Assembly: GCF_022179765.1 (NCBI RefSeq)
Contig: NZ_BPRE01000001.1
Coordinates: 310,001 to 374,000 of the forward strand
Length of the DNA stretch: 64,000 nt
Direction: 5' to 3'
Origin: Methylorubrum suomiense
GTDB lineage: Bacteria > Pseudomonadota > Alphaproteobacteria > Rhizobiales > Beijerinckiaceae
The notes beneath the pieces were generated by a model. The model was not told the origin of the DNA, ran no database searches, and was given only the letters and a program-made list of their open reading frames with translations. Below are positions 53,983 to 63,114 of this stretch, in pieces. Both the position numbers and the translations under genes were made by a program. The stretch's first letter is position 1, and each line of letters begins with the position of its first letter.

Positions 53983-54735
53983 TCACGCTCCCGCCATCGT
54001 GAGAATCAGCGGCCCGTTGCGGGTGGCGACCACCGTGTGCTCGTATTGCACCGTGCGGGCGCGCGGCCGGCTGTAGAGGGTCCAGGGATCGTCGCCGTTC
54101 TCGGCGAAGTCGGCGCCCAGCGACAGGAACGGCTCGACGGTGAGCACCAGCCCCTCTCCCATGATCCGGCGCTCCGACGCGTCGGGCCATGTGGCGATCT
54201 CGGTGGGCTCCTCGTGCAGGGCGCGGCCGACGCCGTGACTCGCGAGATTGCGCACCAGGGTGTAGCCGTTCTTCGCGGCGAAGGTGCCCACCGCCCGTCC
54301 GATGCCGGCGACGGGCTTGCCGGCGCCGACCTGGCGCAGGCCGGTCCACAGGGCGCGGCGTCCATCCTTGCAGAGGCGCTCGACCGCCCGCGTCACCGGC
54401 GGCACGGGAAACGAGGCGCCGGTATCGGCGAAATAGCCGTCCTTCTCCGCCGAGACGTCGATGTTGACGAGATCGCCCGGCCCGATCCGGCGATCCCCGG
54501 GAATGCCGTGGGCGATCTCCTCGTTGACGCTGATGCAGGTGGCACCGGGAAAGCCGTAGACCGTCTCCGGCGCCGACCGCGCGCCGGCCCCCTCCAGGCA
54601 GGCCCGGCCGATCGCGTCGAGGTCGCGCGTGGTCATGCCGGGTTCGATGGCCCTTCCCATCGCCTCCAGCGTCTCGGCGACGATGCGCCCGATCCGCTTC
54701 AGGGCCGCCAGTTCGTCGTCGCTCGACACCGTCAT
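53983..54735 (-). CDS. map: Methionine aminopeptidase, type I
   Basis: Removes the initiator Met from nascent proteins. It is 250 residues. Metal ligands are seen in VNIDVSAEKDGYFADTG (two Asp), RNLASHGVGRALHEEP (His), LVLTVEPFLS (Glu) and VQYEHTVVAT (Glu). Start ATG 54735. A second map copy elsewhere in the genome is common and cannot be judged here. The collagen-like gene starts 98 bases after its stop, same strand. Confidence 0.94.
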   Translation of the reverse strand: MTVSSDDELAALKRIGRIVAETLEAMGRAIEPGMTTRDLDAIGRACLEGAGARSAPETVYGFPGATCISVNEEIAHGIPGDRRIGPGDLVNIDVSAEKDGYFADTGASFPVPPVTRAVERLCKDGRRALWTGLRQVGAGKPVAGIGRAVGTFAAKNGYTLVRNLASHGVGRALHEEPTEIATWPDASERRIMGEGLVLTVEPFLSLGADFAENGDDPWTLYSRPRARTVQYEHTVVATRNGPLILTMAGA

Positions 54736-54851
54736 GGGGATTCCTCGAAGATCGGCGGCCCGCTCGCATCTCGGCTATAGCGAAGCCGGGCGGTCGGGCG
54801 AAGCCGCGCCGTCTTGCTCCTTGCGTTGGGCTGCGCGCATAGAGGGACGCC

Positions 54852-55304
54852 ATGCGCCGCTCGCTCCTCTCCGCCCTTCTCGCGCTCCCGTTGCTCGCCC
54901 CCTCCCCCGGCCGGGCGGACACGTGCGACGCCCTCGCCCAGACCATCGCCCAGGCCACCGGCGCGAAGAAGCCGGGGCGGCGGACGGGCCCGAGCATCGA
55001 CGTGCGCACGGCGAGCGGCGTCACGCTCAATCTCACCTGCCGGGCCGAGCCGATCGTGCAGGCCGCCTCGGGCGATCCCTCCCCGTCCGCCGCCTATTTT
55101 CGCGACCTGACCCTCGCCTCGGAATCCGTGATCGGCGAGCCGGCGGCGGCGATCGGGCCGATCCTCACGCGGGCCTACGAGACGGCTCTGCGCGAGGGCC
55201 GCAAATCCTTCATCCAGCAGAACGGCTGGTCGGCGAGCTGCTACACCGACAGCGCGGGAGCCCTGCGCACCCTCTGCTCGGTCGGCCGCATCCCGACCGA
55301 CTGA
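54852..55304 (+). CDS. Exported hypothetical protein
   Basis: 150 residues with signal peptide RRSLLSALLALPLLAPSPGRA and mature segments DTCDALAQTIAQATG, LNLTCRAEP and SASCYTDSAGALRTLCSVG (four Cys in total). No family recognised. ATG 54852 is the signal-peptide start. Divergent from map. The even Cys number suggests two disulphides in the periplasm. Confidence 0.7.
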   Translation: MRRSLLSALLALPLLAPSPGRADTCDALAQTIAQATGAKKPGRRTGPSIDVRTASGVTLNLTCRAEPIVQAASGDPSPSAAYFRDLTLASESVIGEPAAAIGPILTRAYETALREGRKSFIQQNGWSASCYTDSAGALRTLCSVGRIPTD

Positions 55305-55401
55305 GCGGGACCCCGACCGCCTGCTCCGCTTGAACCGCGCGCCGCCCTGCGCCAATGCGGTCGCGGAGACAAGAATCGGGACGGGGTAGGAGACGGAAAC
55401 G

Positions 55402-56949
55402 ATGGCGGAGGCAGCCGGCAACCACCTGTTCGATCTCGTGCGCGCGCATCTCCCGGCCGATCCGAGCGGATCCACCTTCATCGAAGCCGTCACCGAGGGC
55501 CGGCGCTACAGCTACGCCGACCTCCTCACCCGCTCGGGGGCCTACGCGAACGCCCTCGTCGGCCTCGGCGTGCGACCCGGCGACCGGGTCGCGGTGCAGG
55601 TCGAGAAGAGTGCGGAGGTGATCTTCCTCTATCTCGGCGCGGTGCGGGCCGGGGCGATCTTCCTGCCGCTCAACACCGCCTATACCGGAGCCGAGATCGC
55701 CTACTTCCTGGGCGATGCCGAGCCGGCCCTGTTCGTCTGCGATCCGGCCCGCGAGGCGGATCTCACGGCCGTGGCCCGCGAGGCCGGCGTCGCGCAGATC
55801 CGCACCCTCGGCGGCGACGGGCACGGCAGCATGGCCGAGGCGGCGGACGCCGCCGCGACCGATTTCGCCGACCTGGCCCGCGGGCCCGAGGATCTCGCCG
55901 CCATCCTCTACACCTCGGGCACGACCGGGCGCTCGAAGGGCGCCATGCTGAGCCACGACAACCTCGTGTCCAACGCCCTGACGCTGGCGCAGTACTGGCA
56001 CTTCACGGAACGCGACGTGCTGATCCACGCGCTCCCGGTGTTCCACACCCACGGCCTGTTCGTCGCCACCAACATCGTGCTCGCCACCGGCGGCACCATG
56101 CTGTTCCTGCCCCGCCTCGACGCGAAGAAGATCCTGGAGCTGATGCCGCGGGCGACCGCGATGATGGGCGTGCCGACCTTCTACACGCGGCTGCTCAAGG
56201 AGCCGGGCCTGACCCGCGAAGCCGCCGCGCACATGCGCCTGTTCGTCTCAGGTTCGGCGCCGCTGCTCGCCGAGACGCATCGCGAATGGTCGGAGCGCAC
56301 CGGCCACGCGATCCTCGAACGCTACGGCATGACCGAGACCAACATGAACACCTCGAACCCCTACGAGGGCGCGCGGCGGGCCGGCACGGTCGGCTTCCCG
56401 CTGCCCGGCGTGACCCTGCGGGTGGTCGAGCCCGAGACCGGCGCGCCGCTCGGCCCCGAGGAAGTCGGGATGATCGAGGTGAAGGGCCCCAACGTGTTCC
56501 TGGGCTATTGGCGCATGCCCGAGAAGACCGCCTCCGAGTTCAAGGCGGACGGTTTCTTCATCACCGGCGATCTCGGCAAGATCGATCGCGACGGCTATGT
56601 TCACATTGTCGGCCGGGGCAAGGATCTGATCATCACCGGCGGGTACAACGTCTATCCGAAAGAGATCGAGACCGAGATCGATGCTCTGCCCGGCGTGGTC
56701 GAATCGGCGGTGATCGGGCTGGCCCACCCGGATTTCGGGGAGGGCGTCACCGCCGTGGTGGTGGCGGGCGAGAACGCTCCGGACGAGGCCGGCATCCTCG
56801 CGGCGCTGGAAGAGCGGCTCGCCAAGTACAAGTGCCCCAAGCGCGTGCTGTTCGCCGACGATCTGCCCCGCAACGCCATGGGCAAGGTGCAGAAGAATGT
56901 TTTGCGGGAGAGCCATGCCGGGCTCTACGCGGGCCCGCCGAAGGGGTGA
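55402..56949 (+). CDS. matB: Malonyl-CoA synthetase
   Basis: AMP-forming CoA ligase for malonate, 515 residues. Adenylation motif AAILYTSGTTGRSKGAML near residue 170; the substrate region ERYGMTETNMNTSNPYEG with RRAGTVGFPLPGV is typical of MatB; then TGDLGKIDRDGYV, KDLIITGGYNVYP and a C-terminal Lys in RNAMGKVQKNVL. matA and matC are not adjacent. ATG 55402. It supplies malonyl-CoA from free malonate. Confidence 0.93.
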   Translation: MAEAAGNHLFDLVRAHLPADPSGSTFIEAVTEGRRYSYADLLTRSGAYANALVGLGVRPGDRVAVQVEKSAEVIFLYLGAVRAGAIFLPLNTAYTGAEIAYFLGDAEPALFVCDPAREADLTAVAREAGVAQIRTLGGDGHGSMAEAADAAATDFADLARGPEDLAAILYTSGTTGRSKGAMLSHDNLVSNALTLAQYWHFTERDVLIHALPVFHTHGLFVATNIVLATGGTMLFLPRLDAKKILELMPRATAMMGVPTFYTRLLKEPGLTREAAAHMRLFVSGSAPLLAETHREWSERTGHAILERYGMTETNMNTSNPYEGARRAGTVGFPLPGVTLRVVEPETGAPLGPEEVGMIEVKGPNVFLGYWRMPEKTASEFKADGFFITGDLGKIDRDGYVHIVGRGKDLIITGGYNVYPKEIETEIDALPGVVESAVIGLAHPDFGEGVTAVVVAGENAPDEAGILAALEERLAKYKCPKRVLFADDLPRNAMGKVQKNVLRESHAGLYAGPPKG

Positions 56950-57076
56950 CGGGCGGTAGCGCTCTCGCGTCTGTGATGCGATTGTGGCGCCCGAGATGAT
57001 ATGGGGCTGCCCGTCCGAAAGGCGTGGGGGGCCGCCTGTTCGACCGCCCCAAGGAATCGTCGGGACAACGCTGACC

Positions 57077-58579
57077 GTGACCAGCCGCCAGGAGCACGAC
57101 CGGATCGACGCGGAACTTCACCGCGTCGCCAAGAGCTCGGACCCCTTCGCCGCCGCCGTTCGGGCGACCCGGATGCCGATGCTGATCACCGATCCGAGCC
57201 AGCCCGACAACCCGATCGTCTTCGTCAACGACGCGTTCATCAAGCTCACGGGCTACGGCCGCGAGGAAATCCTCGGCCAGAACTGTCGCTTTCTCCAGGG
57301 GCCGGAGACGAACCGCGCCGATGTCGACAGGATCCGCGACGCCATCGAGCGGCGCGTTCCGATCGAGATCGACCTGCTGAACCACAAGAAGAGCGGCGAG
57401 GTGTTCTGGAACCGGCTGCTGATCTCGCCGGTCTTCGACGAGGAGGGGCAGCTCACCTACTTCTTCGCCTCGCAGTTCGACGTGACGCTGGAGCGCGACC
57501 GTCTGGTGCGGCTCCAGCGCGACCGCGACGCCCTGGAGCAGGAGGTCGAGCGCCGCAACGACGATCTCACCCGCAGCGAGAACCGCCTGCACTTCATGCT
57601 CGCCGCCGGCCGCCTCGGCGCCTGGAGCCTCGATCTGGGCGCGCGCCGCCTCGTCGCCTCGGAGCTGTGCAAGCTGAATTTCGGCCGCTCGGCCGAGGAG
57701 CCCTTCACCTACGACGATCTCGTTTCCGCCGTGGTGCCGGAGGATCGCCCGAAGCTCGAGGCCGCGATGCAGGCCGCCATCGACCGGCGGTCCGATTACG
57801 ACGTCGAGCATCGCGTCACCGGGCCGGGCGGCGAGGTCCGCTGGGTTCAGTTGCGTGGCCGAGCCTATTATCGGGCCGACGGCGCGCCGCTCTCCATGGC
57901 GGGCATCTCGCTGGACGTGACCGAGCGCAAGCGCGCCGACGAGCAGCGCGCGCTGCTCGCCGCCGAGATGAAGCACCGGGTCAAGAACTCGATCGCCACG
58001 GTGCAGTCGATCGCCCACCAGACCCTGCGCAACGCCGCCTCGATCCAGGATGCGCAGAAGACGCTCGACGCGCGCCTCAACTCGCTGGCGGGCGCCCACG
58101 ACATCCTCACTTCCGAGAACGATGTCGGTGCGACCCTGGCCGAGGCGGTCGAGACCGCGCTCAGCCCGTTCCGGGTGACCCCGCGGGGCCGCATCCGGGT
58201 CGGTGGGCCGGAGGTGCGCCTGTCGCCGCGCCTGACGCTCGCCGTGGTGATGGCCCTGCACGAACTCGCCACCAACGCCTCGAAATATGGCGGCCTCTCC
58301 AACGATTCCGGCCGGGTGATCCTGAACTGGGAGGTCGACGGCAAGCCTCCGGGCGCCCGGCCCAGCCAGGATTCCGCCGACGGCCAGGGGCCGACGCCCG
58401 CCCTGCTCCGGCTGCGCTGGGAGGAACTCGACGGCCCGATGGTGGAGAAGCCGACCCGGGTCGGGTTCGGCACCCGCATGATCGAGCGCGTGCTCGCTGC
58501 CGAATTCGGCGGCCGCGCCGCCATCGACTACCGCCCCCGCGGCCTCGTCTTCACCGTCGAGGCGCCGCTGCCGGATTGA
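57077..58579 (+). CDS. LOV-PAS HWE-family histidine kinase (blue light)
   Basis: 500 residues from GTG 57077. The start is uncertain; GTG 56984 and ATG 56996 are alternatives. The LOV domain (about 25-135) has the flavin-adduct Cys70 in GQNCRFLQGPET, so it should be photoactive. A PAS domain follows (about 170-285), then an HWE kinase with phosphoacceptor His300 (MKHRVKNSIATVQSIAHQT), the N-box HELATNASKYGGL (395-407) and RWEELDGP. No response regulator is adjacent. It resembles Brucella/Caulobacter LOV kinases that act in general stress or adhesion control. Confidence 0.92.
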   Translation: MTSRQEHDRIDAELHRVAKSSDPFAAAVRATRMPMLITDPSQPDNPIVFVNDAFIKLTGYGREEILGQNCRFLQGPETNRADVDRIRDAIERRVPIEIDLLNHKKSGEVFWNRLLISPVFDEEGQLTYFFASQFDVTLERDRLVRLQRDRDALEQEVERRNDDLTRSENRLHFMLAAGRLGAWSLDLGARRLVASELCKLNFGRSAEEPFTYDDLVSAVVPEDRPKLEAAMQAAIDRRSDYDVEHRVTGPGGEVRWVQLRGRAYYRADGAPLSMAGISLDVTERKRADEQRALLAAEMKHRVKNSIATVQSIAHQTLRNAASIQDAQKTLDARLNSLAGAHDILTSENDVGATLAEAVETALSPFRVTPRGRIRVGGPEVRLSPRLTLAVVMALHELATNASKYGGLSNDSGRVILNWEVDGKPPGARPSQDSADGQGPTPALLRLRWEELDGPMVEKPTRVGFGTRMIERVLAAEFGGRAAIDYRPRGLVFTVEAPLPD

Positions 58580-58620
58580 GGGCCGCTCGCTCCGCCGCCC
58601 CTTCATCCCATCCGATTCCC

Positions 58621-58726
58621 CATCCTGAGGTGCCCGCGCGAGCGGGCCTCGAAGGAGGCCTCCAGAACTCTGAACGATCCCTGGAGGCCTCCTTCGCGGC
58701 TTCGCTACGCTTCGCACCTCAGGATG
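58621..58726. repeat. Intergenic palindromic repeat, long copy 4
   Basis: Nested inverted repeats: CATCCTGAGGTGC (58621-58633) with GCACCTCAGGATG (58714-58726), and CGAAGGAGGCCTCCAG (58650-58665) with CTGGAGGCCTCCTTCG (58681-58696), all perfect. The full hairpin is about 105 bases. The core CTCAGGATG links it to the copies at 17838, 33456 and 49481. Between the LOV kinase and edd, where no gene is seen otherwise. Confidence 0.88.
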
Positions 58727-58878
58727 AGGGGGATGGGTGGGGTGGCAGCCGCCAGTCCTGACACCCGGACCGATCGCTCCATCGGCCGCAATCCCGTTTC
58801 GACCCGCTCCATGGTAAGGACGGGCGAGCCGGGCGCCGTTCTTGCGTGCACCCCGCGAAACGAACGAGGCGAAACGCC

Positions 58879-60708
58879 ATGCCGGAGCTTCATCCCGAGG
58901 TCGCCGCAGTCACCGAGCGGGTGATCGCCCGCTCCCGCGACAGCCGCCGCGCCTATCTCGACCTGATCGACCGGGAGCGCGAGGCCGGCGTGCACCGCCC
59001 GAAGCTCGCCTGCGGCAACCTCGCCCACGGCTTCGCGGCGTCGGGCGAGGACAAGTCGGCGATCATCGCGGGCCGGGCCATGAATATCGGCGTCGTCACC
59101 GCCTATAACGACATGCTCTCGGCGCATCAGCCCTACGGGCGCTACCCGGAGCAGATCAAGATCTTCGCCCGCGAGGTGGGGGCCACGGCCCAGGTCGCCG
59201 GCGGCACGCCCGCCATGTGCGACGGCGTCACCCAGGGCCAGCGCGGCATGGAATTGTCGCTGTTCTCCCGCGATGTCATCGCCCTCTCGACCGCCGTGGC
59301 GCTCAGCCACGGCATGTTCGAGGGCGCGGCCCTGCTCGGCATCTGCGACAAGATCGTGCCGGGCCTGATCATCGGGAGCTTGCGCTTCGGCCACCTGCCG
59401 ATGATCCTGATCCCGGCCGGTCCCATGCCCTCGGGCCTCGCCAACAAGGAGAAGCAGCGCATCCGCCAGCTCTTCGCCGAGGGCAAGGTCGGGCGGAAGG
59501 AGCTTCTGGAGAGCGAGTCCGCCTCCTATCACGGCGCCGGAACCTGCACCTTCTACGGCACGGCGAATTCCAACCAGATGATGATGGACGTGATGGGCCT
59601 GCACATGCCCGGCGCCTCCTTCATCAATCCCGGCACCCGCCTGCGCCAGGCGGTGACGCGCGCGGCGATCCACCGGCTGACCGAGATCGGCTGGAACGGC
59701 AACGATTACCGGCCGATCGGGCGCTGCATCGACGAGAAGGCGATCGTCAACGCCATCGTCGGCCTGCTCGCCACCGGCGGCTCGACCAACCACGCGATCC
59801 ACCTGCCGGCCATGGCGCGCGCCGCCGGCATCGTCATCGACTGGGAGGATTTCGATCGCCTGTCCGGCGTCGTGCCCCTCATCGCCCGCGTCTACCCGAA
59901 CGGCGCGGGCGACGTGAACCACTTCCACGCCGCCGGCGGCATGTCCTACGTCATCGCCTCGCTGATCGATGCCGGGCTCCTGCACGACGACATCCTGACG
60001 GTGGCCGGCACCCGCCTGCGCGACCACGCCCGCGACCCGAAGCTTTCGGGAGAGGGAGACGATCTGACATTCGAGGACGCCCCCGCCGAGCCCCTCGACG
60101 ACACGATGCTGCGCCCGCCCGCGACACCGTTTCAGCCGGATGGCGGGATGCGGCTGGTGAAGGGCAATCTCGGGCGCGCCACCTTCAAGACCAGCGCGGT
60201 CGAGCCGCAGCGGCGCACCATCGAGGCTCCGGCCCGCGTCTTCTCCGATCAGGACGACGTCATCGCCGCCTTCAAGGCGGGCGAGCTGGAGCGCGACGTC
60301 GTCGTGGTCGTGCGCTTCCAGGGGCCGCGGGCCAACGGCATGCCGGAGCTGCACAAGCTGACGCCGCCGCTGGGGGTGCTGCAGGACCGCGGCCACAAGG
60401 TCGCGCTGGTGACCGACGGGCGGATGTCGGGCGCCTCCGGCAAGGTGCCGGCGGCGATCCATCTCAGCCCCGAGGCGGTCGGCGGCGGCCCAATTGGCCG
60501 CATCCGCGACGGCGACGTGATCCGCCTCTCGGCGGAGGACGGCGTGCTCGAGGTGCTGGTCGATCCGGCGGAATGGGATGCCCGCGAGGACGCCACCCCG
60601 CCGCCGCCCGGCCTCGGCACCGGCCGCGAGCTGTTCGCCTTCATGCGCCACGGCGCCGACGATGCCGAGCGCGGCGGCTCGGCGATGCTGGCGGCTGCGG
60701 GCCTCTGA
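58879..60708 (+). CDS. edd: 6-phosphogluconate dehydratase
   Basis: Entner-Doudoroff enzyme, 609 residues. IlvD/Edd family motifs: ACGNLAHGFAASGEDK, GVVTAYNDMLSAHQPYGRYP, GTPAMCDGVTQGQRGMELSLFSRD split over residues 100-130, SASYHGAGTCTFYGTANSNQ and DGRMSGASGKVPAAIH. Three Cys would hold a 4Fe-4S cluster. GAGGCGA precedes ATG 58879. eda starts 27 bases downstream. Confidence 0.96.
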   Translation: MPELHPEVAAVTERVIARSRDSRRAYLDLIDREREAGVHRPKLACGNLAHGFAASGEDKSAIIAGRAMNIGVVTAYNDMLSAHQPYGRYPEQIKIFAREVGATAQVAGGTPAMCDGVTQGQRGMELSLFSRDVIALSTAVALSHGMFEGAALLGICDKIVPGLIIGSLRFGHLPMILIPAGPMPSGLANKEKQRIRQLFAEGKVGRKELLESESASYHGAGTCTFYGTANSNQMMMDVMGLHMPGASFINPGTRLRQAVTRAAIHRLTEIGWNGNDYRPIGRCIDEKAIVNAIVGLLATGGSTNHAIHLPAMARAAGIVIDWEDFDRLSGVVPLIARVYPNGAGDVNHFHAAGGMSYVIASLIDAGLLHDDILTVAGTRLRDHARDPKLSGEGDDLTFEDAPAEPLDDTMLRPPATPFQPDGGMRLVKGNLGRATFKTSAVEPQRRTIEAPARVFSDQDDVIAAFKAGELERDVVVVVRFQGPRANGMPELHKLTPPLGVLQDRGHKVALVTDGRMSGASGKVPAAIHLSPEAVGGGPIGRIRDGDVIRLSAEDGVLEVLVDPAEWDAREDATPPPPGLGTGRELFAFMRHGADDAERGGSAMLAAAGL

Positions 60709-60735
60709 CGACGAGAACCACCGGGAGACACCGAC

Positions 60736-61353
60736 ATGAGCCCCATCGACGCGCTGATGCGCTCCGTCCCCGTGATCCCGGTTCTCGTCGTCGAGGATGC
60801 GGCGGATGCCGTGCCGATCGCCGAGGCCCTGGTCTCCGGCGGGCTGACCGCCCTCGAAGTGACCCTGCGCACCCCCGCCGCCCTCGACGTGATCCGGGCG
60901 ATGTCCTCGGTGGAGGGTGCCGTGGTCGGCGCTGGCACCGTGCTGAACGCCCGCGACCTCGACGCCGCCATCGGCGCGGGTGCGAAGTTCATCGTCAGTC
61001 CCGGCCTCACCGCGCCCCTCACCGAAGCCGCCACCGCCTCCGGCGTCCCTTATCTCCCGGGCGTGGCGACCTCGGCCGACATCATGCGTGGCCTCGACCA
61101 CGGGCTCGAGCGGTTCAAGTTCTTCCCGGCGGAGGCGGCGGGCGGGCTGAAGGCGCTCAAGGCCCTGGCGGCGCCGTTCCATCGGGTGCGCTTCTGCCCC
61201 ACCGGTGGCATCACCGAGACGACCGCACCGGACTGGCTCGCCCACCCCTCGGTGCTCTGCGTCGGCGGAAGCTGGGTGGTGCCGGCGGGTAAACCCGATC
61301 CGGCCGCGATCCGGCGCTTGGCGCAGGCGGCGGCCCGGCTGCGCCAGGCCTGA
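60736..61353 (+). CDS. eda: KDPG aldolase
   Basis: 2-keto-3-deoxy-6-phosphogluconate aldolase of 205 residues. Schiff-base Lys128 in RFKFFPAEAAGG, catalytic Glu41 in ALEVTLRTP, and GAGTVLN and PTGGITETTAPDWL. It follows edd within one transcript, giving pyruvate and glyceraldehyde 3-phosphate. ATG 60736. Confidence 0.96.
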   Translation: MSPIDALMRSVPVIPVLVVEDAADAVPIAEALVSGGLTALEVTLRTPAALDVIRAMSSVEGAVVGAGTVLNARDLDAAIGAGAKFIVSPGLTAPLTEAATASGVPYLPGVATSADIMRGLDHGLERFKFFPAEAAGGLKALKALAAPFHRVRFCPTGGITETTAPDWLAHPSVLCVGGSWVVPAGKPDPAAIRRLAQAAARLRQA

Positions 61354-61414
61354 CGACCGGGAACGCCGACGAAGGGGGAATCGAGCCGATAACCCCTTCG
61401 TAGGCCCGGCCGGA

Positions 61415-61810
61415 TCACACCGCTTTCAGCGGGCCCTCCAGCACGCCGATGACCCGTGCGAGGTCGTGGCCGCGCTTCATCACGAGGCCGCTTGCCGCGA
61501 TGACCGCGTAGGCGCCCTGGCGACGGGCGAGCTTCGGATCCTTCTCGATCCGGTAGAGCGGCATCTCGGAGGTGCGCCGGTAGATCGAGAACACCGCCTT
61601 GTCGCGGCGAAAATCGAGCGCGTAGTCTCGCCACTCGCCCTCGGCGACGCGGCGGCCATAGAGATTGAACAGGATCCGCAGCTCGTCGCGCTGGAAGGCG
61701 ACCTGCGGTGTCGTGGCGGATGGGAACGGGATCACCTGCGAGCCCACAGCTTTTTCCCGCTGGGCGTCCCGCTCGCTCGGGCGGTGCTCGGCGCTCTGCC
61801 CCTCGCTCAT
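61415..61810 (-). CDS. DUF2794-domain protein
   Basis: 131 residues. DUF2794 core: VAFQRDELRILFNLYGRRVAEG, WRDYALDFRRDKAVFSIYRR and MPLYRIEKDPKLARRQGAY. Conserved in alphaproteobacteria, unknown function. The N-terminal 35 residues are polar. Start ATG 61810, although the frame is open upstream. Convergent with eda and divergent from bluB. Confidence 0.88.
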   Translation of the reverse strand: MSEGQSAEHRPSERDAQREKAVGSQVIPFPSATTPQVAFQRDELRILFNLYGRRVAEGEWRDYALDFRRDKAVFSIYRRTSEMPLYRIEKDPKLARRQGAYAVIAASGLVMKRGHDLARVIGVLEGPLKAV

Positions 61811-62272
61811 CGTCGCTCCCTGGCGCATCGGCCCGGATCGGGCCGCCGGTTCTTCTCCGGGAATGATGGGCCGCCCGGCCCGTGCCGACAAGGTGCTTCG
61901 CCGGCCACGCATGGCCGGGCTGCCCTGCCGGCTTCGGTGCAACCACCATGACGACACCGTGTGCGCGGTCGCACTCTGGGCTATCTCGGCCACGCTCCCG
62001 CCGCGATCTCGCCTTGCCAAGGTCACCGGAACACGATCATGTGTGACCTGAAACCTCGTCGGCGCGTCCTCGGGGTGGCGCCCGAAACCCGAGCTCCCCA
62101 GCCCTCGGGCGTCATTCCGGATCCGGCTCGCCGACACCCGGAGGTTTCGAGACCCAAGGACTTCAGGCGGCCTCTTCGGAGCGCCGCCCTTTTTTCGTCC
62201 GAAGCCTCCGCCCGACACACCCGAAGGGCGCGCCCGTTGCCAGCGGCCCGCTTCGGCGCCAGAAGCCGGAGC
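61811..62272. other. Divergent region with leader-like structure before bluB
   Basis: 462 bases with no convincing gene. Plus-strand stems: AGGTCAC (62020-62026) with GTGACCT (62043-62049); CTCGGG (62069-62074), CCCGAG (62088-62093) and CTCGGG (62104-62109), so the middle segment can pair with either side. An intrinsic terminator follows at 62166. The B12-box of a cobalamin riboswitch was looked for and not seen. Confidence 0.55.
62166..62195 (+). terminator. Intrinsic terminator 78 bases before bluB
   Basis: GGCGGCCTC (62166-62174), loop TTCG, GAG-C-GCCGCC (62179-62188, one bulge), then C and six T (62190-62195). No plus-strand gene ends before it, which makes it an attenuator or the end of a small RNA. 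Confidence 0.75.
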
Positions 62273-62938
62273 ATGCCCGATGCCCCCGATCCTCGCGAGA
62301 ACGGCCCGCCGGTCTTCGACGCCGCCTTTCGGGCGCGGCTCGGCGACCTGTTCGCGTGGCGGCGCGACGTGCGCCGCTTCCGCGCCGATCCGGTCGAGGA
62401 AGAGGTGCTCCGGGCCTGCCTCGGCCTAGCGGCCCTGGCGCCCTCCGTCGGCAACAGCCAGCCCTGGCGCTTCGTGCGGGTCTCGGACCCGGCCCGACGG
62501 GCCGCCGTGACGGCGGATTTCGAGCGCTGCAACGCGGCGGCGCGGGACAGCTACACGGATGCGCGCCGTGCCCTCTATGCCGGCCTGAAGCTCGCCGGGT
62601 TGAAGGAAGCCCCGGTTCACCTCGCCGTGTTCTGCGACGGCGCCACGGAGGCCGGCCACGGCCTCGGCCGGGCCACCATGCCGGAGATGCTGCGCTACTC
62701 GGCGGTCGCCGCCGTGCACGCGTTCTGGCTCGCCGCCCGCGCCCACGGCCTCGGCGTCGGCTGGGTCTCGATCCTGGAACCCGCCCGTATCACCCGCCTC
62801 CTCGACGTGCCGGAGGCCTGGGACCTCGTCGCCTATCTCTGCGTCGGCCGCCCGCAGGAGGAGCATGCCGATCCGGAACTCGTCCGCCATGGCTGGCAGG
62901 CGCGCGCTCCGGAATCCGCCCATCTGCACGAGCGGTGA
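62273..62938 (+). CDS. bluB: 5,6-dimethylbenzimidazole synthase BluB
   Basis: Flavin-destructase that converts FMNH2 into DMB, the B12 lower ligand. It is 221 residues. Nitroreductase fold with LFAWRRDVRRFRADPV, the BluB hallmark LAPSVGNSQPWRFVRV, GVGWVSILEPARI and LCVGRPQEEH. ATG 62273 follows a CCGGAG-type site; the frame is open upstream. With cobT and cobS in the window, the lower-ligand pathway is well represented. Confidence 0.93.
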   Translation: MPDAPDPRENGPPVFDAAFRARLGDLFAWRRDVRRFRADPVEEEVLRACLGLAALAPSVGNSQPWRFVRVSDPARRAAVTADFERCNAAARDSYTDARRALYAGLKLAGLKEAPVHLAVFCDGATEAGHGLGRATMPEMLRYSAVAAVHAFWLAARAHGLGVGWVSILEPARITRLLDVPEAWDLVAYLCVGRPQEEHADPELVRHGWQARAPESAHLHER

Positions 62939-63114
62939 GCGGAGGCTGCTTACCGCGACACTTAAAATGCGCGCGAACCTGCCAGTTCGGCATTCTCCGT
63001 GACTTAAAGCGACGGTGCATAGCGCCCCGACGCCGAAGTCTGTGAAGCAATGCGGCAAGGTGGAACGCTCCAACGTCTTCCGAGTTACGGTCACGCTCGG
63101 AAAGGCGGTCTTCG

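Noticed and set aside
61961..62272. Upstream in-frame extension of bluB
   Set aside because: Not in the BluB family, Arg/Pro-rich, and it crosses the intrinsic terminator and hairpins.
61811..62272. Cobalamin riboswitch before bluB
   Set aside because: The GCCACTG element and the AGCCAGGAGACCTGCC box were looked for and not seen. The structure is reported without naming a ligand.
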